Positions 35,922-44,473 of a DNA stretch of 64,000 nucleotides are shown in pieces. Source of the stretch: BD2-11 sp965221785. Lineage in GTDB: Bacteria > Gemmatimonadota > Gemmatimonadetes > Longimicrobiales > Gaopeijiaceae. The translations under genes and the position numbers were made by a program. The stretch is from positions 496,001-560,000 of the forward strand of contig CBDCSR010000003.1 of assembly GCA_965221785.1 (NCBI GenBank), given 5' to 3'. Each line of letters begins with the position of its first letter. Within the stretch, counting starts at the first letter, position 1. A model generated the notes under the pieces. The model had not been told where the DNA came from. It made no database searches and saw only the letters and a program-made list of their open reading frames with translations.

Positions 35922-37224
35922 CAGGAGTGAGCGTCCCCTCCCGGGGCATCCCGACCTCGTACACCTCGACAAACTCGCGACCCAGATCGTCCTTGCGCAG
36001 CACGGCGATGCGATTGTCGAGGATGTCAAGCAACTCGTGGACGGGGCTGGGGATAGTGACCTCCCACTCGACAAGCGCCCGGCCGGTGATGGAGCCCTCA
36101 CGGATCTGCAGCCAATCCGGACGGAAGACCGGGAGACGAACGGAGCCGACCGGCGTTCCGTCCGCGCCGAGAACCGTCCACAGCCGCTGCTCGGCCGACA
36201 GCTTCGCGTAGTCTCCGATCCATATCCGGCCACCGGCATCCACCTTGATGGACCCGAAGGCCGGATAGGCGCCCCGGACCTCTGATTGGTCCAACCGTCT
36301 CCGCCTGTCCGCCCGAGCGACCTCGGGGAACATGTCCAGGTACAGGTCGGTCCATTCCTCGCGTTCCCGCGTGGTTACCGTCCGCATGGAAGAGCCGCCG
36401 CGGACCCTGGTTCGCACGGACGTTCCCTCGTACAGCGTCAGGTCCAAAGAGTCGTTCGTACCGACGACTGTACGGTCTCCCCGTCCATCGTACAGTGCCG
36501 TGCGCCCGAATCCGACGGCGATCCACTGATTCGATGCGACGTAGCGCTCCTTGCCCGCCCAGTCGCCCAGTGTATCGAATGATGCTTCGGTGCCGGCACA
36601 GGCCACCATGAACAGCGGACCGCGTTGCACGCCCGGCGGGAAATCGGGCCGGGTTTCGAGGACGCCGATGAAGCCCTGCTCGGTCACATCCGCAAGCGGA
36701 ACGGCTTCTCCCGTCGCGGCAATGCATCCGCTTCGCCGGACCCCGACGACGTCGCCCTCGTGATCGAGGAACGTGAACCGGCGCAGGGCCCGGTCATAGG
36801 CGAACAGCGATCCATCATCGGCGAGCCCGATCCGCGAGAGATCGGTGTATTCGCCCGGACCCTCTCCCTCCCGGCCCACCTGCGCCCGCAGGCTTCCGTC
36901 CGGACGCAGGAAGCTGAGGTTGGGCGCGGCCTTGTCAGCGATGACCAGCGACGAATCGGGTAGCAGAACCGCACCCACCACCTCGACCAGGTCAAGATCG
37001 TCGACCGTGGAGTGAAGCAGCGTCAGGCCGAGTTCCGGTAGGTCGAGGGCGTGCAGGTTGGGGATTGTGGCAATGCTCACGCCTGCGGAATCGGTTACCG
37101 CCGCCTGCGCGTCATCCACGCCGGGGTCGGGGCGTTGATCGGGCTCCGGCGTCTCCTGACAGCCGAGGGCCGGAAGCATCGCCAGCAGGCACGACGCGGG
37201 AACTGCGCGGCGTACCGGCTTCAT
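35899..37224 (-). CDS. Lipoprotein 6-bladed beta-propeller (3 of 3)
   Basis: The signal peptide M-K-P-V-R-R-A-V-P-A-S-C-L-L-A-M-L-P-A-L-G-C has a good lipobox (P-A-L-G-C). Its first nine residues are nearly the same as those of the CarboxypepD_reg protein starting at 31429. The body enters with V-T-D-S-A-G-V-S-I and has G-R-E-G-E-G-P-G-E-Y-T, the family hallmark, followed by further blades. Function unknown. Transcription likely starts from the ECF-like promoter at 37275-37302, whose -35 box overlaps the end of the methyltransferase gene. Confidence 0.83.
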   Translation of the reverse strand: MKPVRRAVPASCLLAMLPALGCQETPEPDQRPDPGVDDAQAAVTDSAGVSIATIPNLHALDLPELGLTLLHSTVDDLDLVEVVGAVLLPDSSLVIADKAAPNLSFLRPDGSLRAQVGREGEGPGEYTDLSRIGLADDGSLFAYDRALRRFTFLDHEGDVVGVRRSGCIAATGEAVPLADVTEQGFIGVLETRPDFPPGVQRGPLFMVACAGTEASFDTLGDWAGKERYVASNQWIAVGFGRTALYDGRGDRTVVGTNDSLDLTLYEGTSVRTRVRGGSSMRTVTTREREEWTDLYLDMFPEVARADRRRRLDQSEVRGAYPAFGSIKVDAGGRIWIGDYAKLSAEQRLWTVLGADGTPVGSVRLPVFRPDWLQIREGSITGRALVEWEVTIPSPVHELLDILDNRIAVLRKDDLGREFVEVYEVGMPREGTLTPAMEVPSG

Positions 37225-37274
37225 GGGCTTCCCTGGCTCGGACGATCCTGTTGTGATTCCGCTTTCACCTGATC

Positions 37275-37302
37275 AGACACGGTGCGGGTACGGATGGTTT
37301 CA
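37275..37302 (-). promoter_or_regulatory. ECF-like promoter shared with 31483-31510
   Basis: On the minus strand: TGAAAC (37297-37302), 16 bp, GTGTCT (37275-37280), about 50 nt upstream of the ATG. Identical boxes and spacing occur at 31483-31510. Confidence 0.55.
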
Positions 37303-38460
37303 CTGCATGGCGGCTGGATCAGCGTTGTCGCGGGGCTGATGGGCGTCGCGCTTCCTTGCGACGAAGAACATCCTGCCTTCGTGCAGCGAGCCCTCCATGA
37401 TGGGTTCGCTCTCATCGAAAGACTGCAGCTCTTCGAATCCTGCCCTTCGCAGTCGTTCCCTGATCTCACGTTCTTCATACCAGCGTTGAATCAGAGGGAA
37501 ATCGGTCCGCACCCAGCCTGAACCCTTCATTTCGAACAGGGCGACATCCAGCCGTCCGGTCTTCTCGCTGGCATCGTGTGAAGATCGAACCAAGCAGACG
37601 TGATCCTCCTCGATGAATTCGAACGAACCACGCCATCTGGACCGGAAGCCTTCTTCCATGTTGAGGTCGAACACGAAGTAGCCACCACCTTCCAGGACGG
37701 CGAATACGCTTTGGAACACCTGTTCCAGCTCGTCCAGGCTCATCACGTGATTCAGGCTGTCGAAGGTCGAGAGAACCGCCGAGAACCTGCCGGGCAAGGC
37801 GATGTTGCGAGCGTCCTGGACGACGAAGTCCGCGTCCGGGGCGTTCTTCCTCGCGATCTCGATCATCCCCTCCGACCCGTCCAGGCCCGTTGTGCGGTAT
37901 CCCTGTCGCGAGAGCTGGGCGGCGAGCTGGCCGGTGCCACAGCAGAGATCCAGGACGGCGCATCCACGCGGAAGGTTCTCCAAGACCAGATGTTCGAGGA
38001 TCGGGTACGCCTTCGTCGCAAAGAAACCCCAATGCAGGTCGTAGACGCGGGCAAAAGGGTCATATGCATCGTAGCGGTTCACTCCCGGATCTCTCTGTCC
38101 GAATGTCGCCTGACTTGCCGCGGCTTGTGGCTCGATGAGTTCCCTCAGCCGCTGCATGGCGGTGGGTCCATCTACGGCGCCGCCCTCCGCAACTTCCGTG
38201 AGAGCCGAATCGACAAGTTGGCGGAAGTGTGCTCTCGCCGTGTCCAGAAGCTCCGATGGGATGCTGTCCCGTTCTTCCTCAGTCAGCCCCTCGACGATCC
38301 ATTGCTCAAGCAGCCTTCGATGCTCCGCTTCCTCCAGCAGGCGCAACCCCTGCCGCACCACTTCGCTGGCAGTCCGGTAGCGTCCACCCGCAACCAATCG
38401 ATCGATGAAGGCATCCTGGTGGGGCTGTAAGGAGATGTTGCGCGTTTGCCGGATAGCCAT
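37300..38460 (-). CDS. ParD-like antitoxin domain fused to a SAM methyltransferase
   Basis: Residues about 1-70 form a ribbon-helix-helix ParD/CC2985-type antitoxin: R-N-I-S-L-Q-P-H-Q-D-A-F-I-D-R-L-V, G-R-Y-R-T-A-S-E-V-V-R-Q-G-L-R-L-L-E-E-A-E. After a helical linker, residues about 120-385 form a class I methyltransferase: C-A-V-L-D-L-C-C-G-T-G-Q-L-A (motif I), T-T-G-L-D-G-S-E-G-M-I-E (motif II), F-S-A-V-L-S-T-F-D-S-L-N-H (motif IV). The fusion is in one frame without a break. The ATG at 38460 opens the ParD part and has TTGACA-N17-CAACTT just upstream but no ribosome-binding site, so the mRNA may be leaderless. The open frame extends back to 38550. The methyl acceptor is unknown. Confidence 0.8.
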   Translation of the reverse strand: MAIRQTRNISLQPHQDAFIDRLVAGGRYRTASEVVRQGLRLLEEAEHRRLLEQWIVEGLTEEERDSIPSELLDTARAHFRQLVDSALTEVAEGGAVDGPTAMQRLRELIEPQAAASQATFGQRDPGVNRYDAYDPFARVYDLHWGFFATKAYPILEHLVLENLPRGCAVLDLCCGTGQLAAQLSRQGYRTTGLDGSEGMIEIARKNAPDADFVVQDARNIALPGRFSAVLSTFDSLNHVMSLDELEQVFQSVFAVLEGGGYFVFDLNMEEGFRSRWRGSFEFIEEDHVCLVRSSHDASEKTGRLDVALFEMKGSGWVRTDFPLIQRWYEEREIRERLRRAGFEELQSFDESEPIMEGSLHEGRMFFVARKRDAHQPRDNADPAAMQ

Positions 38461-38466
38461 GGCGCG

Positions 38467-38495
38467 AAGTTGGTGTTGGCTGCGTTCTGTGTCAA
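38467..38495 (-). promoter_or_regulatory. Candidate leaderless promoter of the ParD-methyltransferase gene
   Basis: On the minus strand: TTGACA (38490-38495), a 17-bp spacer, CAACTT (38467-38472), then 6 bp to the ATG. The transcription start would coincide with the start codon. Confidence 0.4.
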
Positions 38496-38524
38496 CTGAT
38501 GCCACAGACGGTGTAGGAGACTCC

Positions 38525-38585
38525 ATCTGGCGCAGACGCCCTCTCTCCACGACACTCCCCGATACGCAGATCGTGCAGCCATCAT
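38525..38585 (+). repeat. Dispersed element, copy B (divergent)
   Basis: About 60 bp resembling 54784-54845, including a matching distal part (GTGCAG followed by CCATCAT), but with several mismatches in the stem-loop part. It lies just upstream of the VOC gene. Confidence 0.5.
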
Positions 38586-38600
38586 CAAAGAGGACCTAGC

Positions 38601-38963
38601 GTGCAAACCGTTCAGGGATTCGGCGGGTTCTTCTTTCGGGCAGAGGACCCGAAGGGACTCGCGAAATGGTATCAGGATCACCTTGGCATCAATCCCGCCC
38701 CGACGAACATGGAGATGCCGCCCTGGGTGACCGAGCCCGGGGTCACGGTTTTCGCGCCCTTCGGCGCCGACACGGACTACTTCGCGGCGGACAAGGCCTT
38801 CATGCTGAATTTCCGCGTGGCCGATCTGGACGCGATGATCGCGCAACTGAAGTCCGCGGATATCGAGGTCAGCCACGAAAGCGAGATGGAGGGGGTCGGC
38901 CGCTTCGCCCGCATCCACGACCCCGAAGGAAACGCGATCGAGCTTTGGGAGCCCGTGGGGTGA
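38601..38963 (+). CDS. VOC superfamily (glyoxalase/bleomycin-resistance fold) protein
   Basis: 120 residues, one VOC module pair: F-F-F-R-A-E-D-P-K-G-L-A-K-W-Y-Q-D-H-L-G-I, then F-R-V-A-D-L-D-A-M-I-A-Q-L, and the C-terminal A-R-I-H-D-P-E-G-N-A-I-E-L-W-E-P with the usual metal-ligand Glu. It is a small metal-dependent enzyme or resistance protein; substrate not predictable. The start is GTG at 38601 with GAGG upstream. A 78-bp copy of its 3' end is found at 46891-46968. Confidence 0.88.
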   Translation: MQTVQGFGGFFFRAEDPKGLAKWYQDHLGINPAPTNMEMPPWVTEPGVTVFAPFGADTDYFAADKAFMLNFRVADLDAMIAQLKSADIEVSHESEMEGVGRFARIHDPEGNAIELWEPVG

Positions 38964-38997
38964 GGTTCGAGCCAGTTGGAATGATCTGGAGTTGTTC

Positions 38998-41202
38998 ATG
39001 ACCACGAGACGGATTCTTCGAAGCCTCGGGCTGGTTGGCGTCCTCGCCGTCCCCACGCTCGTCCCACCTCCGGCCTTCTGCCAGGTCCCCGCAGAGACGG
39101 AAGCCCGCCTGCGTTCCATCTTCGAGGCGAGGGACTTTGACGCACGGTCATTCCAGGCGACCTGGCTGCCCGACGGATCCGGATACACGACCCTGGAGAC
39201 CCCCTCGGGCGCGTCGCAGCCGGAGTTGATCGGGTACGATGCCACCAGCGGCAACCGGACCGTCCTCGCCTCGCTCTCCGACCTCACGCCCGCGGGTCGC
39301 TCGGAGCCCCTGCGCATCTCCGACTACCAGTTCGCCCCGGACGGCACCTGGGCGCTCCTCCGGACCGACACCGATGGCTTCTGGATGCTCGAACCCGCCA
39401 CCTCCACGCTGACGAGGGTGGAGGCGGGCCCCGGAAGCGCCATCTCCCCGGAAGGAGGCCGCATCCTCTTCAGCCGCGAGGGAGACCTTTACGTCCACGA
39501 GCTCGCGGCCGCTCGAACGACCCGTCTGACCCACACCACCGCCCAATCCGTCTCCAACGGCCGCGCCGTGTGGAGTCCCGACGGCAACCGCGTCGCCTTC
39601 GTCGAGTCCGACGCCTCCGGGGTGCGGATGCGGTCCATGCTCGTCCCCACCGACCCCTCGTATCCGGAGCTCCGGGAGGTCCGGTTCGCGCGGGTGGGCG
39701 AGACCATCGCCAGGCTCCGGGTGGGCGTGGTGGACGCCGAGGGCACGGAAGTCCGCTGGATCTCCATCCCTTCCCCGACCGAGGGCTTCTATCTCGGGCA
39801 GGTGAGCTGGGCCGGGAACTCCGAGGAGCTGCTGGTGGAGCAGTTCAGCCGGTTTCGGGACGAACGGGATTTCTTCATCGCCAACGTGAGCACGGGGGAG
39901 GTCAACCGGATCTACCACGAATCCGATCCGGCCTGGGTCGTTGCCAGCTATCGCCTGAACGCCGGCCTGGAGTGGATCCGGGGGGGCGACTCCTTCCTCT
40001 TCCTGACCGAAAAGGACGGGTGGCGCCACTCCTGGGTCTATTCGCGCGACGGGCGCGAGGAACGGCTCCTGACCCCGGGGCCCGGCGACGTCATGGAGCG
40101 CGGGCCGGTTGCCCACGGGGAGGTCGATGGGGGAGATGGCTGGTTCTATTTCTTCGCCTCGCCCGACAACGCCACGCAGCGCTACCTCTACCGTGTCCGG
40201 CTGGACGGCGCCGAGGAACCCGAGCGGGTCACGCCCCCGGACCAGCCGGGAACCCACTTCTACGACTTTTCTCCCGACCTTCGGTGGGCTTTTCACACAT
40301 ATTCCACATTCGACACTCCTCCGGTCACCGCCCTGATCAGCCTCCCGGACCACCGCGTCGTGCGGGTGCTGGAGGACAACGGCGAGCTCCGGCGCCGGGC
40401 CGAGGCCACGATCTCGCGCCCCACGGAGTTTCTGGAGCTGGATATCGGGGACGGCATAGTGATGGACGCGTGGATGATCAAGCCGCGGGACTTCGACCCC
40501 GGCGCGAAATACCCGGTGTTCATCTACGTCTATGGGGAACCGCACGGCCAGACTGTCCTCGACCGGTGGTCGACCCGGAACAACTACCACCGCGCCATCG
40601 CGGACCTCGGGTACCTGGTTGTGTCCATCGAGAACCGGGGCACGCCGGCGCCGAAAGGTGCGGCATGGCGGAGGGCGCCGTTTCCGACTATCGGTGTGCA
40701 GTCGACTGAGGAGCATGCGGCGGGAGTCCGGGAACTCGGCAGGATGCTCCCCTACGTCGATGTGTCCAGGGTGGGGATCTGGGGCTGGAGCGGTGGCGGA
40801 TCGAACACCCTGAATTCGCTGTTTCGCAAGCCGGATGTCTACCACGTGGGGATCGCCGTGGTCCCCAAGCCCCAGCCGCACCTCTACAACGCGTGGTTCC
40901 AGGAGATCTACATGGAGACCCTGGAAACCAACCCGGACGGCTACCGCGTCTCCGCGCCCATCAACTATGCGGAAGGGCTGGAGGGGGACCTGCTCATCAT
41001 TCACGGAACCGGGGAAACCAACACGCACCTGGAGATCGTCGAGGGATTGGTGGACCGGCTGGTGGAACTGGGGAAGACCTTCGACTACTTCACCTATCCC
41101 AACCGTAACCACGGATTGTCGGAAGGGGAGGGGACGGAGGTCCATGTTCGGATGTTGATGGTGCGGTATCTGCTGGAGCATCTGCCGGCGGGGCCGAAGT
41201 AG
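38998..41202 (+). CDS. S9 family prolyl-oligopeptidase/DPP-IV-like protein with altered catalytic loop
   Basis: The ATG at 38998 (GGAG upstream) opens a signal peptide ending A-F-C-Q. An N-terminal beta-propeller (about 30-460) precedes an alpha/beta-hydrolase domain. The nucleophile elbow is G-I-W-G-W-S-G-G-G, and the His motif is N-R-N-H-G-L. In active S9B enzymes the acid loop reads H-G-T-A-D-D-N-V-H; here it is H-G-T-G-E-T-N-T-H, so the catalytic Asp is replaced by Glu/Thr. It may be a weak enzyme or have another substrate. It is likely periplasmic. It follows the VOC gene by 34 bp. Confidence 0.86.
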   Translation: MTTRRILRSLGLVGVLAVPTLVPPPAFCQVPAETEARLRSIFEARDFDARSFQATWLPDGSGYTTLETPSGASQPELIGYDATSGNRTVLASLSDLTPAGRSEPLRISDYQFAPDGTWALLRTDTDGFWMLEPATSTLTRVEAGPGSAISPEGGRILFSREGDLYVHELAAARTTRLTHTTAQSVSNGRAVWSPDGNRVAFVESDASGVRMRSMLVPTDPSYPELREVRFARVGETIARLRVGVVDAEGTEVRWISIPSPTEGFYLGQVSWAGNSEELLVEQFSRFRDERDFFIANVSTGEVNRIYHESDPAWVVASYRLNAGLEWIRGGDSFLFLTEKDGWRHSWVYSRDGREERLLTPGPGDVMERGPVAHGEVDGGDGWFYFFASPDNATQRYLYRVRLDGAEEPERVTPPDQPGTHFYDFSPDLRWAFHTYSTFDTPPVTALISLPDHRVVRVLEDNGELRRRAEATISRPTEFLELDIGDGIVMDAWMIKPRDFDPGAKYPVFIYVYGEPHGQTVLDRWSTRNNYHRAIADLGYLVVSIENRGTPAPKGAAWRRAPFPTIGVQSTEEHAAGVRELGRMLPYVDVSRVGIWGWSGGGSNTLNSLFRKPDVYHVGIAVVPKPQPHLYNAWFQEIYMETLETNPDGYRVSAPINYAEGLEGDLLIIHGTGETNTHLEIVEGLVDRLVELGKTFDYFTYPNRNHGLSEGEGTEVHVRMLMVRYLLEHLPAGPK

Positions 41203-41392
41203 GGGGCCCATCGCGGCCGCGGCGGACGGCACGGGGAAACGCAGCGATGTCGATCTTCGCCGCTGGAGACGAAGTTCTGAACCGTGACCGGGCGACCAGC
41301 CGGACTCTTGTCTGTTGCGTCATCCGCCCTCATCCGATCGGTCAGCCATCTCCAGGTCATCGAAGTAACACGGTCTGAGTGGAGAACGGACG

Positions 41393-41722
41393 TCACTCGG
41401 CGTCCTCGGTAGGCTGGCCTTTCATCCATCGCCGGTCATACCGCGCCAAGATCAGGACAGCCAGCAGGCCGGCGGGCCCGGCCCACCAGGTCGATAGGTC
41501 CTCGGGGGTGAAGTTGGGGTTTGAGAACGCCGATACCGACGCGAACGTGATCAGAGCCCAGACCGTGATGACGGTCCAGCGTCCCCACGTCCACCGCCGG
41601 AGGATCAGCCAGGGCACCGACACCATTACGGCCAGTCCGGCCAGTGTACCGAGGAAATACGGCAGTTGGTCGAGAAAAAATGCCTCCCACCCGTCAGGAA
41701 GCTGGCCTCCTCGGGAACTCAC
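41393..41722 (-). CDS. Small membrane protein, unknown function
   Basis: About 109 residues with three hydrophobic segments: Y-F-L-G-T-L-A-G-L-A-V-M-V-S-V-P-W-L-I-L, W-T-V-I-T-V-W-A-L-I-T-F-A-S-V, and W-W-A-G-P-A-G-L-L-A-V-L-I-L-A. I chose the GTG at 41722 because it overlaps the upstream stop (GTGA); another GTG is at 41731. No family recognised. It is the third gene of the putative GmrSD operon. Confidence 0.6.
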   Translation of the reverse strand: MSSRGGQLPDGWEAFFLDQLPYFLGTLAGLAVMVSVPWLILRRWTWGRWTVITVWALITFASVSAFSNPNFTPEDLSTWWAGPAGLLAVLILARYDRRWMKGQPTEDAE

Positions 41723-42453
41723 TCCACACACTCCAAAGCGGACTGTATTGCCGCTTCGAAGGCTACGCGCATGGCCGAATCAGCCTCGCTCTGCAGTCGG
41801 GTGTTGCGTCCGCCGCGCCCTTGGATGGGCTGCTGAACGGCCAAGGCTGCGCGGTAGAGCACCGCCCTCAATGCGCTGTCCGCAGTGGCTCGCAGTTCAG
41901 CCACTTCGGCCGGCGTGTTTCCCCCGTAGAACAGCGCAGCCAAGGGTGGCTGTACTGCTTCCCGTGCCTCGATCCCTTCGACTGCCTCCACCGCGTCCAG
42001 CATCACGTCCAGCATCACGTCTGCCGCGCGGCGAGCAGGCTCTTGGTCGCCTTTAGCGAACGCGGCCCTTGCTGCCTGCTCGGCCTCCAAGGCGCGTGCC
42101 ACCTCTTCCGGGCTGATCGCCGCCTGAATGACCGCGGGGTTGAGCCCGGCCGCCGCCAAGATTTCGGCAACTGCGTCAGCATCCTCCGTGGCCCCGGCGT
42201 TAAAGCCCGCTTCGTATATCGTGGCTCGGGTGACGTTCTCTAGGGTCACTATCGCAGTCGCGAACTGAGCCATGGCCACGCGCCGTTCTTCACAGCCTTC
42301 AACGCCGGGAAGAGGGGAGGGGGAGCAGGCCACGGTCCCGCACACCGTGACTACAACTGCCAGGAGACCGAGCCGCCTGCGCGAGGTGCGAGTGCTTGGA
42401 GAACAGCAGATCTTCACATGCCTGGGGCCGTTAGGTCGGGGTCTCTTCGCCAT
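41719..42453 (-). CDS. Alanine-rich putative lipoprotein, unknown function
   Basis: A basic N-terminus of about 28 residues is followed by a hydrophobic core and a lipobox-like G-T-V-A-C-S-P-S. The mature part is alanine- and glutamate-rich and predicted mostly helical (V-A-R-A-L-E-A-E-Q-A-A-R-A-A-F-A). Two Cys remain near the ends (E-G-C-E-E-R, A-L-E-C-V-E). The ATG lies one base after the stop of the DUF262 gene (TGAaATG), which suggests coupling; a GTG at 42417 is a more normal signal-peptide start. I recognise no family. Confidence 0.6.
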   Translation of the reverse strand: MAKRPRPNGPRHVKICCSPSTRTSRRRLGLLAVVVTVCGTVACSPSPLPGVEGCEERRVAMAQFATAIVTLENVTRATIYEAGFNAGATEDADAVAEILAAAGLNPAVIQAAISPEEVARALEAEQAARAAFAKGDQEPARRAADVMLDVMLDAVEAVEGIEAREAVQPPLAALFYGGNTPAEVAELRATADSALRAVLYRAALAVQQPIQGRGGRNTRLQSEADSAMRVAFEAAIQSALECVE

Positions 42454-42454
42454 T

Positions 42455-44296
42455 TCAGCCGGATGTCTGGGTCACGTTTGCCGTTGGGCCAGTCGTGGAA
42501 CCGATTCGCCAACGCTCCATAGCAAAATCGATGATCTCGGCGCCGCGCTCTCGAATGGACACTTCGCCCCACTCTTCCCACTTCGCCAGGTTTTTCTGAA
42601 CACGTAGACTCGAATTGCGGTAACACTTGTCGTCAAGTTCGCTGTCCCCCCGACCGTCTCGCTTCTCCTCGAAGGGACGGTTGCCCATGCTCCTGTTCCA
42701 TTCCTTCGATGCGATGGTCAGGTTGCCCAGGCGATGGATGATCTCTTGGTGAGCGGCCATCTCCTCTTCACCCAGAGCCCCTGCCGGGTGCTGCGGCAGA
42801 ATATGTTCGGTCTCGTACTCGGATGAGAGGATTTCCGCCAAGTCCACCGGCAACGGCTCGCCTGCGCGGGTCCGGAGCTTCTTCTCATACTGTGCAAGCA
42901 GGTACTTGATCGTCCTGGTACGGAGATGATCGTAGCAATACCTTCCCGACAGTTCTCGACGAAAAGTACCGTCGCTGGCGTAGTACAGATTCATTTCCGT
43001 CAATTCCTGGAGGAAGTCGGCAAAGGTGAGCCCTCTGTGGACCCGCTGGGCTAACCCGTTGAACCAGCTTTGGCCAGTATGACTGTAGCGTCTGACGACG
43101 CGGTAAACCCGGAATACAAAAGCCTCGAACAGACGGAGGATCTCCTTGCGCTGGGAGTCCTTACCGAACTTCTGCCACGCGGCGATGAGGAGTGGGTACA
43201 GGTTCCCCACGGGCCCGATCAAGAAAAGTCTGTCGATTGTACTCCCGAGGGCACTCCCATCCCCCTTGCGCTTCGCTATGTCCCGCATCGTCTCGAACGC
43301 TTGCCGGAGGCTGCTCGCATAACGGCGAATGAAGCGTTCACAGTCTTCCAGATCCTCCTTTTCCTCCTTTCGGCTCTTCCTCATTAGGAGATCCTTGAGC
43401 ACCCGCATGTGCTTGTGTGAGTCCTTGGAGCGAATAAAGAAGATGTGGTGATAGCGCTGGATCTCGCTGGCATCCCGGAGCCCGAGCCCCTTATCCCTGT
43501 CCTCGATGTCTTTGAAGCACTTGTAAGTCTCGGAGAAATGGTCGTTCAACTCGGAGAGCAGCGCGTCCAGGGTTGTGGGGTCGTCAACGACGAGGTACGC
43601 GGCGTACATCAGGATGCTCTTCGTTTTCTCCAGATCGGTCAACGGTCGCCCGCGGTCGTTCACCGTCTCGAACATGCGGACCGCCTCGGCGTTTGACGGC
43701 ACGATATACCGCATGACCTCCAGCCGGTCGATCCGGCTCTTGAGATCGATCAGGAAGTCGAGGTACTCATCCCGCCCCCGATGTTCCCGTAGCCGATCGA
43801 ACTGTTGGCGGAAGAAGGTTTGAGCGTCTCGTAGCCGCTCTTGGGCCCGGGTCTGGGGGTCGTTGGTGGACGTCCCGGCCAGGATCGAGTCGCGGAAGAA
43901 GAACTTGTCTTCGCCGCCAATGGTCAACTTGTAATGGTCCCGGTAGACGATGTAATCCTCTTCGAGTTTGGATGCCTGGTCTCTCACTTCTTCGTCACCG
44001 AGCTCCTTCAGCTGGGAGATCAACTCACGAAGCAGGATGAGAGTCGTCGTCAGTCGTTGCTGGCCATCGATCACCTCGAAGTGATCGAAGGTCTTCAGAC
44101 GAGCCTTCGTCGTCTTGTTCATCTTCTTCACCAAGATGGTGCCGAAGTAGTGAGCGCGGTCGCGGAGGTAGTAGAGGTCGTCCCACAGATCTCGGAGGTT
44201 CTCCTCTTCCCAGGCATAACCGCGCTGAAAGATCGGGATCTCGAAGAGCCAGTGGCTCATGAGGAACTGGTTGAGAGACGTGAGTGTTCCGTTCAT
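42455..44296 (-). CDS. GmrSD-type DUF262/DUF1524 protein (type IV restriction-like)
   Basis: The N-terminal DUF262 (ParB/GmrS-like) has I-P-I-F-Q-R-G-Y-A-W-E-E-E-N-L and the nucleotide-handling signature V-I-D-G-Q-Q-R-L-T-T-T. A long helical middle follows. The C-terminal DUF1524 (GmrD, HNH-like) shows Y-E-T-E-H-I-L-P-Q-H and H-R-L-G-N-L-T-I-A-S-K-E-W-N-R-S-M. In one chain of 613 residues this matches single-protein GmrSD enzymes, which cut phage DNA carrying modified (for example glucosylated) cytosines. Base composition is less GC-rich than in the core genes, suggesting transfer. Genes for a lipoprotein and a membrane protein follow, nearly contiguous. Confidence 0.88.
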   Translation of the reverse strand: MNGTLTSLNQFLMSHWLFEIPIFQRGYAWEEENLRDLWDDLYYLRDRAHYFGTILVKKMNKTTKARLKTFDHFEVIDGQQRLTTTLILLRELISQLKELGDEEVRDQASKLEEDYIVYRDHYKLTIGGEDKFFFRDSILAGTSTNDPQTRAQERLRDAQTFFRQQFDRLREHRGRDEYLDFLIDLKSRIDRLEVMRYIVPSNAEAVRMFETVNDRGRPLTDLEKTKSILMYAAYLVVDDPTTLDALLSELNDHFSETYKCFKDIEDRDKGLGLRDASEIQRYHHIFFIRSKDSHKHMRVLKDLLMRKSRKEEKEDLEDCERFIRRYASSLRQAFETMRDIAKRKGDGSALGSTIDRLFLIGPVGNLYPLLIAAWQKFGKDSQRKEILRLFEAFVFRVYRVVRRYSHTGQSWFNGLAQRVHRGLTFADFLQELTEMNLYYASDGTFRRELSGRYCYDHLRTRTIKYLLAQYEKKLRTRAGEPLPVDLAEILSSEYETEHILPQHPAGALGEEEMAAHQEIIHRLGNLTIASKEWNRSMGNRPFEEKRDGRGDSELDDKCYRNSSLRVQKNLAKWEEWGEVSIRERGAEIIDFAMERWRIGSTTGPTANVTQTSG

Positions 44297-44473
44297 TGGG
44301 CTCCCGTTCCTTCCGCGCCAAGTTTCAGGTGGTCTTACTTCGTATCGATAGTTCGAGGGCCTCGGCCGGTCCCAGTTGGCCCGGACGCCCTTCCTCCAAC
44401 CTCGGTCTTGAGTCTAACTCTAATCCACGTCTCGGCAAGCGCTGAAACCGGATGCCCACTTCCACCATCCCCC

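Noticed and set aside
35834..36211. A 125-codon frame starting TTG over the hicB stop
   Set aside because: It looked like a hicA in the right place, but its sequence has no HicA pattern; the HicA remnant is in another frame, and most of it is antisense to the propeller gene.
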